Below are positions 28,563 to 37,223 of a DNA stretch of 64,000 nt, in pieces. The notes below the pieces were generated by a model. It saw nothing but the letters and a program-made list of their open reading frames with translations. It was not told the DNA's origin and did not search any database. Made by a program: the position numbers and the translations under genes. The stretch covers positions 62,001 through 126,000 of the forward strand of contig JAITLV010000044.1 of assembly GCA_031277685.1 (NCBI GenBank). Reading direction: 5' to 3'. The DNA is from Sphingobacterium sp. GTDB lineage: Bacteria > Bacteroidota > Bacteroidia > Sphingobacteriales > Sphingobacteriaceae. Positions within the stretch are counted from its first letter, which is position 1. The number at the start of each line of letters is the position of its first letter.

Positions 28563-30974
28563 ATGACAAAAAAGATACTATCCTTTATGCTCTTCCTAGT
28601 AATCAGCAGCTGTTACAGCCATATTTTCGCTCAGAGCCGCGTTTCGGGCGTGGTAACTTCTGATAAAGGCGAGTTGCTAAAGTCTGTACGGATTCAGATT
28701 GAAAATACTTCTCGATCTACACTTAGCGATGAAAACGGTTATTTTGAATTTTCGAATATCAATGGCAAAACGGCAACCCTCATATTTACAAGCGTCGGGT
28801 ACAGCACACGAAAGGAAGAATTTAGAATTCCTGTAAATGGGTTAACAGTAATCTTAAATGCAGGCAATAATTTGTTGGAAGAGGTTATCATTGACAGCTA
28901 CATCAGAAAGCATACGAGTACAACAAATAAGATGCCGCTCGATTTTATAGAAAATCCACAGGTGTTTTCCAGCTTGGACAAATCAGTTTTAGAGGATCAG
29001 TTATTATTTACTATTGATGATGCTTACCGGAACATAACTGGACTTCAAAAAATGTGGAACCCTTCCAGCAGGGCAGGTGACGGTGGATCTTTTATCAATT
29101 TGCGTGGATTTGTTTCAAATAACTCACTTCGGAACGGTCTTATTTCCCCAGTTACCACAACCATAGACGCGATCAATATTGAAAAAGTAGAGGTGCTCAA
29201 AGGCCCTTCTGCAACACTATATGGGAGCAATATTACGTCATATGGAGGTGTTGTAAACCGGATCACAAAACAGCCTTTCGACAGTTTAGCTGGAAATATA
29301 ACGGCAACAGCTGGTGGCTTTAATCTCTATCGGGTCAGTGCAGATATTAATGCGCCGCTTACTAACGATAAAAAGCTGATGTTCCGTGTTAATACAGCCT
29401 ACACAAATAGTGGGACTTTTCAGAAAAAAGATTCAAAAAACGAATATTTAGCATTTACTCCTTCCTTGTTATACAAAGTCAATGAGCGGTTGGATATCCG
29501 TGCTGATTTTGAAATTTATAATACGCAAGCAACTCCCGAACAGTTGTTTTTCGGATTGACCAGTATCCCCAGTTTGGGTATTTATAATATGGATGATCTG
29601 GGAAATGTTCTGGGGCTGGATTATAGACAGTCCTATTTAGGAGACGGCTTGAAGATGAAATCGAGGGTAAGAAACCTATTTGCGCAGGTGAACTATAAAA
29701 TCAGTGACAATATCAGATCTTCTACGAATTTCAGTAATGCTTATTCATTTTCCGATGGATTCAATCCCGCTTTTTATATTGTCCCCAAAAGCATGTTTAC
29801 ACAAAATCCATCAGACAGCGAAATTGGGATCCTACGGTCCGACCAATCATCTGACAATAGCAAGAGGAAGTTCATTCAGCTGCAGCAAAACTTTAATCTG
29901 GATTATAGCTTTGGAGCTGTGAGAAACAGAACTGTTGCCGGTTTTGATTACATGCGGACCAAAGACGAGCAGCTATTTGTATCGACCTATTTTGACTGGG
30001 TGCCATTCAAAGGCATGGATTATTCCGGGATGAACAAGACGACCTTACAAAAACTATACGACAATACACCCAATCCAAGATTATATTATACCACAGGTAA
30101 CTTAAACACTTACAGTGGCTATATTTCAAATGTTATTACACCAGTTAAGGGGTTAAACTTTATGACGGCGATCCGGTATGAAGGCAATGATTTTGAGGGG
30201 GGTATGCTAGCATTAACGCCTACCAAGCCCTACCATCAATCAGTCTGGTCACCTAAACTGGGCCTGGTTTATGAAATCATATCGGATAAATTCTCCGTTT
30301 TCGGGAATTATCAAAATAGTTTTAAAAGCAATGGCTATTATCTAACCGATACTGCTGCAAACACTGCGTTATCAGTTCCGGAAAGAGCAAACCAACTGGA
30401 AGGGGGATTCAAGATGAATTTATTGCAAAACAGGATTAATGCGAGCTTAAGTTTCTACAATATACAGGTAAAAAACTCATTGATATATACGGGCGAGTTG
30501 ACAAACAATTTACAGTATGTGCAATCGCAGGCAGGGAAAGTTACCAGCAAAGGTGTGGAACTGGAATTAAATGCTTATCTGGTAAAAGGTTTTTCACTTA
30601 TCGGAGGCCTTAGTTATAACGATGCTAAAATAACAGAAAACAAGATCAATAATAGCCTAGTAGGCACGAGGCCCATAGATGCTGGGTCTAAGTGGTTAGC
30701 CAACTTTAATATCAACTATAAGTTTTTAGATGGTACAATGAAAGGTTTAGGATTGGGTATTGGCGGTAACTATGCGAGTGAAAATAATGTCACAGGCACT
30801 TTTATTCTCCCGCAGTATTTTATCCTTAATGTAAATGCAGCTTACGATACCAAAAGGTATCGCATTGGCATCCGTGGAGACAACATTACCAATAAGCGTT
30901 ACTGGATAGGTTATCAAACCGCCAATCCTCAGTCCCTAGCAAATTTGGTTGGAAGTCTGACATTCAAATTTTAA
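28563..30974 (+). CDS. TonB-dependent siderophore receptor
   Basis: CarboxypepD domain; plug GDGGSFINLRGFVSNNSLRNGLISPVTTTIDAINIEKVEVLKGPSATLYGSNITSYGGVVNRITKQP. Confidence 0.93.
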   Translation: MTKKILSFMLFLVISSCYSHIFAQSRVSGVVTSDKGELLKSVRIQIENTSRSTLSDENGYFEFSNINGKTATLIFTSVGYSTRKEEFRIPVNGLTVILNAGNNLLEEVIIDSYIRKHTSTTNKMPLDFIENPQVFSSLDKSVLEDQLLFTIDDAYRNITGLQKMWNPSSRAGDGGSFINLRGFVSNNSLRNGLISPVTTTIDAINIEKVEVLKGPSATLYGSNITSYGGVVNRITKQPFDSLAGNITATAGGFNLYRVSADINAPLTNDKKLMFRVNTAYTNSGTFQKKDSKNEYLAFTPSLLYKVNERLDIRADFEIYNTQATPEQLFFGLTSIPSLGIYNMDDLGNVLGLDYRQSYLGDGLKMKSRVRNLFAQVNYKISDNIRSSTNFSNAYSFSDGFNPAFYIVPKSMFTQNPSDSEIGILRSDQSSDNSKRKFIQLQQNFNLDYSFGAVRNRTVAGFDYMRTKDEQLFVSTYFDWVPFKGMDYSGMNKTTLQKLYDNTPNPRLYYTTGNLNTYSGYISNVITPVKGLNFMTAIRYEGNDFEGGMLALTPTKPYHQSVWSPKLGLVYEIISDKFSVFGNYQNSFKSNGYYLTDTAANTALSVPERANQLEGGFKMNLLQNRINASLSFYNIQVKNSLIYTGELTNNLQYVQSQAGKVTSKGVELELNAYLVKGFSLIGGLSYNDAKITENKINNSLVGTRPIDAGSKWLANFNINYKFLDGTMKGLGLGIGGNYASENNVTGTFILPQYFILNVNAAYDTKRYRIGIRGDNITNKRYWIGYQTANPQSLANLVGSLTFKF

Positions 30975-30981
30975 ACTAGCC

Positions 30982-32724
30982 ATGAAAAAGAAAAATATAC
31001 TATGGACAATAATTCAGCCCGTGCGCAAAAAGATCAATCTCGCTATGCTCACCTCGGGATTGTCGTCAATCTTCAGTATTATCAATTTGCTGTTGCTCGC
31101 CTTTTTGATCAATGCACTTTATCAACATAATATTACGCAAGTTGCGTATTACCTTAGCGGGATGTTTATTTGTACGATTGTCAGTTATGTTAGTCGCCTA
31201 AACGCTTTTGATAGATCACACTATGCTGCCTTCGAATTGGAGGCTTGTTTACGCATGCAGATTGCACGTCACCTGGCAATTTTGCCACTGGGATACATTA
31301 CGGAGAAAGGTTCAGGTGGCTTAACGAAAGTTCTCAATGATGATGTACGATCATTACATGGCTTTGTTGCGGACGCAACACCACTATATGCGCGGGCATA
31401 TGTTTTTCCGATTGTTTCGCTGCTAATACTATTTTGTTGTGAATGGAGGATTGCTTTAATTGCTATCGGTATCGTTGTTTTGGGATTGGCGGTTTTTGCT
31501 TTAATCATGAGCAAAAACAAAGACATTTACACAAAGTTCAATGAATCTAAAGAAGCTATCAATACCGCTGTGATAGAGTATGTGCAGGCAATGCCCATTG
31601 TTCGCGTTTTTGACGGTGGTAAAACATCGTTTTTGCGATTTGATTATGCCTTGGCAAGGTACAGGGAAATCCTGACAGATTATTATCGTGAGTATGGTTT
31701 AGGAATGCGCATAGCCATGTTTATCCTAAATCCGCTCCCTACTTTTATCGTGGTCTTGCTTGCCGGGGCGTTTTGGTATATGAACGGTCAGATCAGTCTT
31801 TTGACATTGATTATTTCCTTGTTGCTCAGTACAGCCCTCGTAGAGGCCTTACATACCTTCCGTTCCATTATGAACTTGTCCCTTCGTGCCGAAATCAGTG
31901 CAAAGCGCATCGAGGAAGTTTTGGAAGTTGACCCGATTATACCATCACAGGAGGATATGAAACCTGTGGATTCTTCAGTTGTTTTTGACCATGTCTCTTT
32001 TACCTATGAAGGTAGAAACGAAAAGGCTTTGGATGACGTCAATTTCAATATAGCACCAAGATCGTTTACCGCAATTATCGGCAGTTCGGGCTCAGGAAAA
32101 TCCACCATATTACGATTGATCCCACGATTTTGGGATGTACAAAAAGGAAGTATTAAAATCGGTGGGGTAGATGTACGGAACATGCAGCTCGAAACGCTCA
32201 TGTCGCAATTGTCTTTTGTTTTTCAGGATTCGTTTATTTTTCATGACACAGTTTTGAATAATATTAAGAAGGGGGTAGAAGAGTCGTCCATTGATGAAGT
32301 GATAGCTGCGGCAACAGCCGCTGGTCTCCACGAGGAGATCATGCAATTGCCTTATGGTTATGAGACTATTATACAAGAGCGCGGAACAAATTTTTCCGGT
32401 GGACAAAAACAACGCTTGGCCATAGCGCGGGCGATATTGAGCAACAAACCGATTCTGGTGCTGGACGAAGCAACATCGTTTTCTGATACAGAAAATGAAT
32501 ACAAACTTATGCTGGCTTTCCGAAATCTGATGAAGGAAAAGACCGTCATCATGATTGCCCATAGGTTGGAAACCATAAAAAATGCAGACCAGATTCTAGT
32601 CTTACAAAAAGGCAGGATAATACAACGTGGCAATCATTCCGAGCTTATCCATCAGGATGGCAGTTATCGGGAGCTATGGACTTCATATCGGCAGGCACGC
32701 AATTGGCATATCAAAAATTATTAA
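30982..32724 (+). CDS. ABC transporter, fused permease/ATPase (YbtP/IrtA-like half-transporter)
   Basis: TM domain, Walker A GSSGSGKS, NFSGGQKQRLAIARAI, LVLDEATSF. Confidence 0.93.
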   Translation: MKKKNILWTIIQPVRKKINLAMLTSGLSSIFSIINLLLLAFLINALYQHNITQVAYYLSGMFICTIVSYVSRLNAFDRSHYAAFELEACLRMQIARHLAILPLGYITEKGSGGLTKVLNDDVRSLHGFVADATPLYARAYVFPIVSLLILFCCEWRIALIAIGIVVLGLAVFALIMSKNKDIYTKFNESKEAINTAVIEYVQAMPIVRVFDGGKTSFLRFDYALARYREILTDYYREYGLGMRIAMFILNPLPTFIVVLLAGAFWYMNGQISLLTLIISLLLSTALVEALHTFRSIMNLSLRAEISAKRIEEVLEVDPIIPSQEDMKPVDSSVVFDHVSFTYEGRNEKALDDVNFNIAPRSFTAIIGSSGSGKSTILRLIPRFWDVQKGSIKIGGVDVRNMQLETLMSQLSFVFQDSFIFHDTVLNNIKKGVEESSIDEVIAAATAAGLHEEIMQLPYGYETIIQERGTNFSGGQKQRLAIARAILSNKPILVLDEATSFSDTENEYKLMLAFRNLMKEKTVIMIAHRLETIKNADQILVLQKGRIIQRGNHSELIHQDGSYRELWTSYRQARNWHIKNY

Positions 32725-32741
32725 CCCTATTTACCATACTT

Positions 32742-34493
32742 ATGTCCTCAACCAACAAATCCGAATTTCAGGTTTTCAAAGATTTAATCAATGCCGCTGG
32801 CGCCAATAAACCTAAATTAAAATTATCGCTTCTGCTGGTGGCATGTTCCTATATATTTCAAGGATTCGCCTATGCCGTATTTTATCCTATTTTTAAAAGC
32901 ATTATTGCCCGGGAGTACGCGCATACCGTGGAACTGATGTGGTATGTAGTCAGCTTTTTTTTGGTCAGTACGCTTCTCAGCTGGATTGCCAACAATTACG
33001 ATTTCAATGGTCATGCCGTGGAAGCGCAGCATCGTCTGCGCAAAAATTTGGGAATGCAATTGCGGCGCATCCCTATGCAAATCCTTTCTGGTCGGCGTTC
33101 TGGTGACCTTGCAGAGATCATCAGCGCTAATGTGGAAGAAGTAACACTGTTTGTTTTCACCGTTTGCTCGGTCATGATGATGGGGATTATCATTCCGGTA
33201 ACAGTGGGTATTACGACATTGTTTATTGACTGGAAACTCGGATTGGCGATCTTACTTATTTTTCCGGCCATCATACCCTTTTACCGTTGGCGAAAACCCG
33301 CGTTTGACAGAGGTATGAAATATCTGAACGATGTAAACAATGAACTGAGTACCGAATGTATTGAGTTTATACAGGGATTGCCCGTATTAAAAGCCTCAAA
33401 AGGGGTTGAGAAAACCGTCGAGAAGCTCGGTAAAACCGTTGATAAAGTCTGGCATACACAGGCATATGGCCACGGAAAGGGTGGAAGGCCCAATCTAATT
33501 ATAACAACGGCAGTGGAATTGGGCATTCTAATTATTTTGGCGATATCAGTTCTATTTGTGGTAAATGGGAGTTCTGAAGCGATACACGTTATCGTGCTGA
33601 TGATTATTGTGATACGGTTTACAGAAGTTATTTCTATTCTGGTACCTATGACTATGTTCTTTAGCCTGATGGAAGCCGGTGTAAAAAAAATGAAAGGACT
33701 ATTTTCAATCAAACCACTGCCACAGCCGGAAGTATCTGCAAAAACCGATGGTTTTGATATCCATTTTGAAGATTTAAGTTTTAAATATGGAGATTCGACC
33801 GATTATGCATTGAAAGACATCAATCTGCATATCCCTGAGAAATCCATTGTGGCATTTGTGGGAGCTTCCGGATCGGGAAAAACGACATTGACACGAATGG
33901 TGTTGCGCTATGCCGATCCCACCAAAGGGTCCATTAAAATCGGTGGAAAAGACCTGACCACCTTTAAAACAAAAGATTTGATGGATAAGATTTCGGTTGT
34001 CTTTCAGGATGTCTATTTATTTGACGATACAATCCGACAAAACATCAAAATGGGAAAGCCTGATGCCACTATAGCAGAGGTTATTACAGCCGCAAAACGA
34101 GCACAGTGTCACGACTTTATTATGCAGCTTCCGAATGGGTATGAGACGAAATTAGGAGAGATGGGAAACAGCTTTTCCGGAGGTGAAAAGCAACGTATTT
34201 CAATTGCCCGTGCTTTGCTAAAAAACACCCCGATTGTAATTTTGGATGAACCTACATCCTCACTTGATTCCCTAAGCGAGTTGGCGATACAAAAAGCGAT
34301 AGATGAGTTGGTAAAAGATAAAGTTGTCCTGGTGATTGCTCACCGATTGTCTACCATTATCGGCGCCAACACAATATGCGTCATGCAGGAAGGGAGTCTT
34401 ATTGAAGAAGGAACGCATGATAAACTTATTGCTGCGAAGGGTAAATATTTTCAGCTATGGCAGGCAGAAACAAAATTAGCTGAAATGGTATAA
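32742..34493 (+). CDS. ABC transporter, fused permease/ATPase (YbtQ/IrtB-like half-transporter)
   Basis: Walker A GASGSGKT, SFSGGEKQRISIARAL, VILDEPTSSLD; likely start ATG 32742 (MSSTNKSEFQVFKDLI). Confidence 0.93.
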   Translation: MSSTNKSEFQVFKDLINAAGANKPKLKLSLLLVACSYIFQGFAYAVFYPIFKSIIAREYAHTVELMWYVVSFFLVSTLLSWIANNYDFNGHAVEAQHRLRKNLGMQLRRIPMQILSGRRSGDLAEIISANVEEVTLFVFTVCSVMMMGIIIPVTVGITTLFIDWKLGLAILLIFPAIIPFYRWRKPAFDRGMKYLNDVNNELSTECIEFIQGLPVLKASKGVEKTVEKLGKTVDKVWHTQAYGHGKGGRPNLIITTAVELGILIILAISVLFVVNGSSEAIHVIVLMIIVIRFTEVISILVPMTMFFSLMEAGVKKMKGLFSIKPLPQPEVSAKTDGFDIHFEDLSFKYGDSTDYALKDINLHIPEKSIVAFVGASGSGKTTLTRMVLRYADPTKGSIKIGGKDLTTFKTKDLMDKISVVFQDVYLFDDTIRQNIKMGKPDATIAEVITAAKRAQCHDFIMQLPNGYETKLGEMGNSFSGGEKQRISIARALLKNTPIVILDEPTSSLDSLSELAIQKAIDELVKDKVVLVIAHRLSTIIGANTICVMQEGSLIEEGTHDKLIAAKGKYFQLWQAETKLAEMV

Positions 34494-34539
34494 AAAATAG
34501 GAGTAACGACTCCAACAACATAATCCCCTACACAGATCC

Positions 34540-34562
34540 TTATTTGGAATTAGAATAAATAA
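34540..34562. promoter_or_regulatory. putative iron-responsive operator, site D, overlapping a -33 box
   Basis: TTATTTGGAAT-T-AGAATAAATAA; outer arms perfect, inner positions degenerate. Confidence 0.5.
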
Positions 34563-34573
34563 TTATAACTTTG
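34543..34573 (+). promoter_or_regulatory. Bacteroidota sigma-ABfr type promoter
   Basis: TTTG-N19-TAACTTTG, exact match to TTTG-N19-TAnnTTTG, 22 nt before the ECF sigma ATG. Confidence 0.75.
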
Positions 34574-34595
34574 GGGACCCTTATTTCATTTACTT

Positions 34596-35147
34596 ATGTT
34601 ATCCAGGACCCAAGATATTGACAAATCGAGCAGCCTTTGCATTGACAAAGACAGCTTTGAAATGATATACCGACAATTCTGGAAAAAACTTTATTACCTA
34701 GCCCATCAAAAATTGGCTGATAGTGATCTCGCACAAGATATGGTACATGACGTTTTCCGATCTATATGGGAACGGCGTGACGAACTTGTCATTTCCGATT
34801 CAATAGAAAAATATCTTGTCAGGTCTATTAAATACAAAATATCTGGTTATTTTCGTGAACGGATCCAGCAAGAACGAAATATGGAAGCCTCGCTTTTATA
34901 TGTCAATGAGTCAGAATCGGTAACGGAAAAACAGGTTGCATATAACCTTCTTTCCACTGAAGTAAATCTGCTTGTTGAAAAGCTTCCCGAGCGTTGCCGG
35001 GAAGTTTATAAGCTCAGTAGGGAGAGTGGTCTCAATAACCGCGAAATTGCATCGGCTTTGTTGGTTTCGGAAAAAACGGTAGAAAACCAGATTACCAAAG
35101 CACTTTCATTCCTGCGATTGGGACTGAATAAATATAGAAATGAATGA
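34596..35147 (+). CDS. ECF RNA polymerase sigma factor
   Basis: FEMIYRQFWKKLYYLAHQKLADSDLAQDMVHDVFRSIWERRDEL region 2; ...LPERCREVYKLSRESGLNNREIASALLVSEKTVENQITKAL region 4. Confidence 0.94.
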   Translation: MLSRTQDIDKSSSLCIDKDSFEMIYRQFWKKLYYLAHQKLADSDLAQDMVHDVFRSIWERRDELVISDSIEKYLVRSIKYKISGYFRERIQQERNMEASLLYVNESESVTEKQVAYNLLSTEVNLLVEKLPERCREVYKLSRESGLNNREIASALLVSEKTVENQITKALSFLRLGLNKYRNE

Positions 35148-36340
35148 AATTCAAATGCTTTAACAGCTACAGAAAATATTGGGCTTTATCCATCATCCCC
35201 CTTTTAGCCTTTGCATGCAGACCTGAGAAATCCAAAGACCAACATGCTGGAAAATATCTATTGATCATCAATGGAGAAAAAGGCAACAGAGACAAAGACC
35301 GGGCAGTATGGTTTAATAGTCTGGATTCTGGTGCGGTAATCAATGCTGGCGACGGAGTTGATATCAGTGGCAAATTAGGGTCTGCTGTGATCTTGCGTGA
35401 TAGCTTTGCGCTAAGTTTGGATAAGAAAACAAGCATTCTCCAGAAATTCGCCTATACTCAAGAAGGGATAACGGCCAAAAAATCAGTAAAATTACAGGGG
35501 TTTGAATACATATCCTACGCAGCTGATCTGGATAGTGGGCGCATGCTCATCAGTGGCCGCGGCAGTCAGAATATTTCACGTTATGCTATGTTTGATACCA
35601 AGTCTATGCAGCTGCTCAAAACCGATAGCTTTAAATTGCCGGTCGCTAAAGGGCAGTCGTTGAGTGATAATTTTGGGGTTTTAAGCGACAAAAGATTTTA
35701 TGTAGGCTATAGTTCATTCGGGGCCGATTATGATCAATGTAGTGATACATCGTATTTTGCTGTGTTAGATCCTCAAGGTATGAAACCTTTATCGGTATCT
35801 CGGGATACCCGTTCAGCTTTTCCGGGAGCCGGTGTGAACGGCATGTTCAGTTTTTTCAAAGGAGCCCATGAGGATCTCTATATATTGACCTCACCCGTAT
35901 TTTACCACGGCAATCATCCCACAGCGCCAACAGCCTTTTATCGCGTTGGAAAAGGGAAGGCAAGTTTCGATAAGGACTATTTTTTTAACCTTTCTGAAGA
36001 GCTCCAAGGTATGCATCTCCTTGGAATTGCGCAAGCTGGTCCTGGTAAAGTTATTCTTGCTACTATTTCTTATCCCAGTACAGGAAGGAGTGATTTTTAT
36101 CTGGCAGATGTACATAAACAGACACTACGCCTTTTATTGAAGGATCAGTTCCAGCCCAGCTTTGTATGGGGAACAAGTGGTGGAAACATCGAAAAGCAGG
36201 CTTATTTTATTGTTAATGGTAGCGCAGGCACAGCGCAGTTATATCTTTACGATCCCCTTAGTGATACACTCAAAAAAGGTGCGTTAATCAAGGGCGAAAT
36301 ATCTCCAAAATCATCCTATCTATTGACATCTCCGAAATAA
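35144..36340 (+). CDS. DUF4374-like (XusB-like) lipoprotein
   Basis: Lipobox LLAFACRPE; SVSRDTRSAFPGAG...DLYILTSPVFY...PTAFYRVGKGKASFDKDYFFNLSEELQG parallels the 39616 protein; ATGA overlap with the sigma gene. Confidence 0.7.
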   Translation: MKFKCFNSYRKYWALSIIPLLAFACRPEKSKDQHAGKYLLIINGEKGNRDKDRAVWFNSLDSGAVINAGDGVDISGKLGSAVILRDSFALSLDKKTSILQKFAYTQEGITAKKSVKLQGFEYISYAADLDSGRMLISGRGSQNISRYAMFDTKSMQLLKTDSFKLPVAKGQSLSDNFGVLSDKRFYVGYSSFGADYDQCSDTSYFAVLDPQGMKPLSVSRDTRSAFPGAGVNGMFSFFKGAHEDLYILTSPVFYHGNHPTAPTAFYRVGKGKASFDKDYFFNLSEELQGMHLLGIAQAGPGKVILATISYPSTGRSDFYLADVHKQTLRLLLKDQFQPSFVWGTSGGNIEKQAYFIVNGSAGTAQLYLYDPLSDTLKKGALIKGEISPKSSYLLTSPK

Positions 36341-36388
36341 ACTTAAAGAAATATAGCTCATTCTAGCGTTTAAATGACGTTTTTAAAT

Positions 36389-36411
36389 TTATTTTAAAAG
36401 AATCTAAATAA
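36389..36411. promoter_or_regulatory. putative iron-responsive operator, site E
   Basis: TTATTTTAAAA-G-AATCTAAATAA; outer arms perfect, inner positions degenerate. Confidence 0.45.
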
Positions 36412-36453
36412 GGCATAGGGGAGAATACCGTTAAGATCGACTGTTATTATAAG

Positions 36454-37140
36454 ATGCAGTATATTCAGATTACAGAAGAACTTTTAAAGCGCTACCATTC
36501 AGGCAAGTGTTCTCTTGAGGAACAAGCTGCTGTTGAGGCATGGTTGGAAGGTCCAGATGAAGATATCTTCTTCCAGCACAGTTCCAAAGAGGAAGATGAG
36601 ATTGAAGGGCTGCTTTGGGATAGGCTTCAGAAAAACACCTTTTTAAAAGAAGTTCCCGTAAAGAGATTTAGGAAGAAGTCCTTGTGGCTCACTGTGGCGG
36701 CAAGCCTTTTACTGATCGCTACTAGTACCATTGTAATCAACCGCATCGGTTTTTTAAAGGCTACACCGCAATTGGTGCGTATTGATAATCTCAATGGGCA
36801 GTTTGCCAAGGCACATAATATAAATGGACTTATTCTGACCGCGTTGCCCAAAGGCGATATCAAGGCAAGGATCAACAGCTCGTCAAGTAATGTTTCCTTT
36901 TGTGAGGTGATGCTTATCGAAAACCATTCCATTGAGGATGTCGTTCTGGACTTTGCCTCTGCATGTTCAGATTCTGGCAATTCCAAAAAGAGCTTTATCT
37001 GCAAAAAAGGGATAAGCTATGTTGCCCTTAAAATGAGTAGTTTATCGCCCGATATAATCGTGGTTGATCAGCGCTATATGGAAGATTATTTACCCTTAAA
37101 CCTAGCTATAAAAATAAACAATGAGCTAAGACAGATATAA
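36454..37140 (+). CDS. short anti-sigma-like single-pass membrane protein lacking a recognisable FecR domain
   Basis: N-terminus LLKRYHSGKCSLEEQAAVEAWLEGPDED as in Bacteroidota FecR proteins; one TM (SLWLTVAASLLLIATSTIVI); about 130-aa periplasmic part. Confidence 0.7.
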   Translation: MQYIQITEELLKRYHSGKCSLEEQAAVEAWLEGPDEDIFFQHSSKEEDEIEGLLWDRLQKNTFLKEVPVKRFRKKSLWLTVAASLLLIATSTIVINRIGFLKATPQLVRIDNLNGQFAKAHNINGLILTALPKGDIKARINSSSSNVSFCEVMLIENHSIEDVVLDFASACSDSGNSKKSFICKKGISYVALKMSSLSPDIIVVDQRYMEDYLPLNLAIKINNELRQI

Positions 37141-37142
37141 AG

Positions 37143-37211
37143 ATGAAAAATAGCCGCACTGCTGGTAACAGTACGGCCAATCCCGTAAACCGGGGTAATT
37201 TTAACGTATGA
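37143..37211 (+). other. 22-aa leader ORF with overlapping hairpins
   Basis: MKNSRTAGNSTANPVNRGNFNV*; GCCGcACTG-loop-CAGTaCGGC and CCCG-taaac-CGGG. Confidence 0.3.
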
Positions 37212-37223
37212 CAATTAAAATCA

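Noticed and set aside
32110-32562. 150-aa antisense ORF inside the first ABC transporter
   Set aside because: Shadow ORF over Walker A/signature region of a confident CDS
33281-33712. 143-aa antisense ORF inside the second ABC transporter gene
   Set aside because: Fully antisense to a strongly supported CDS; low-complexity I/T-rich translation
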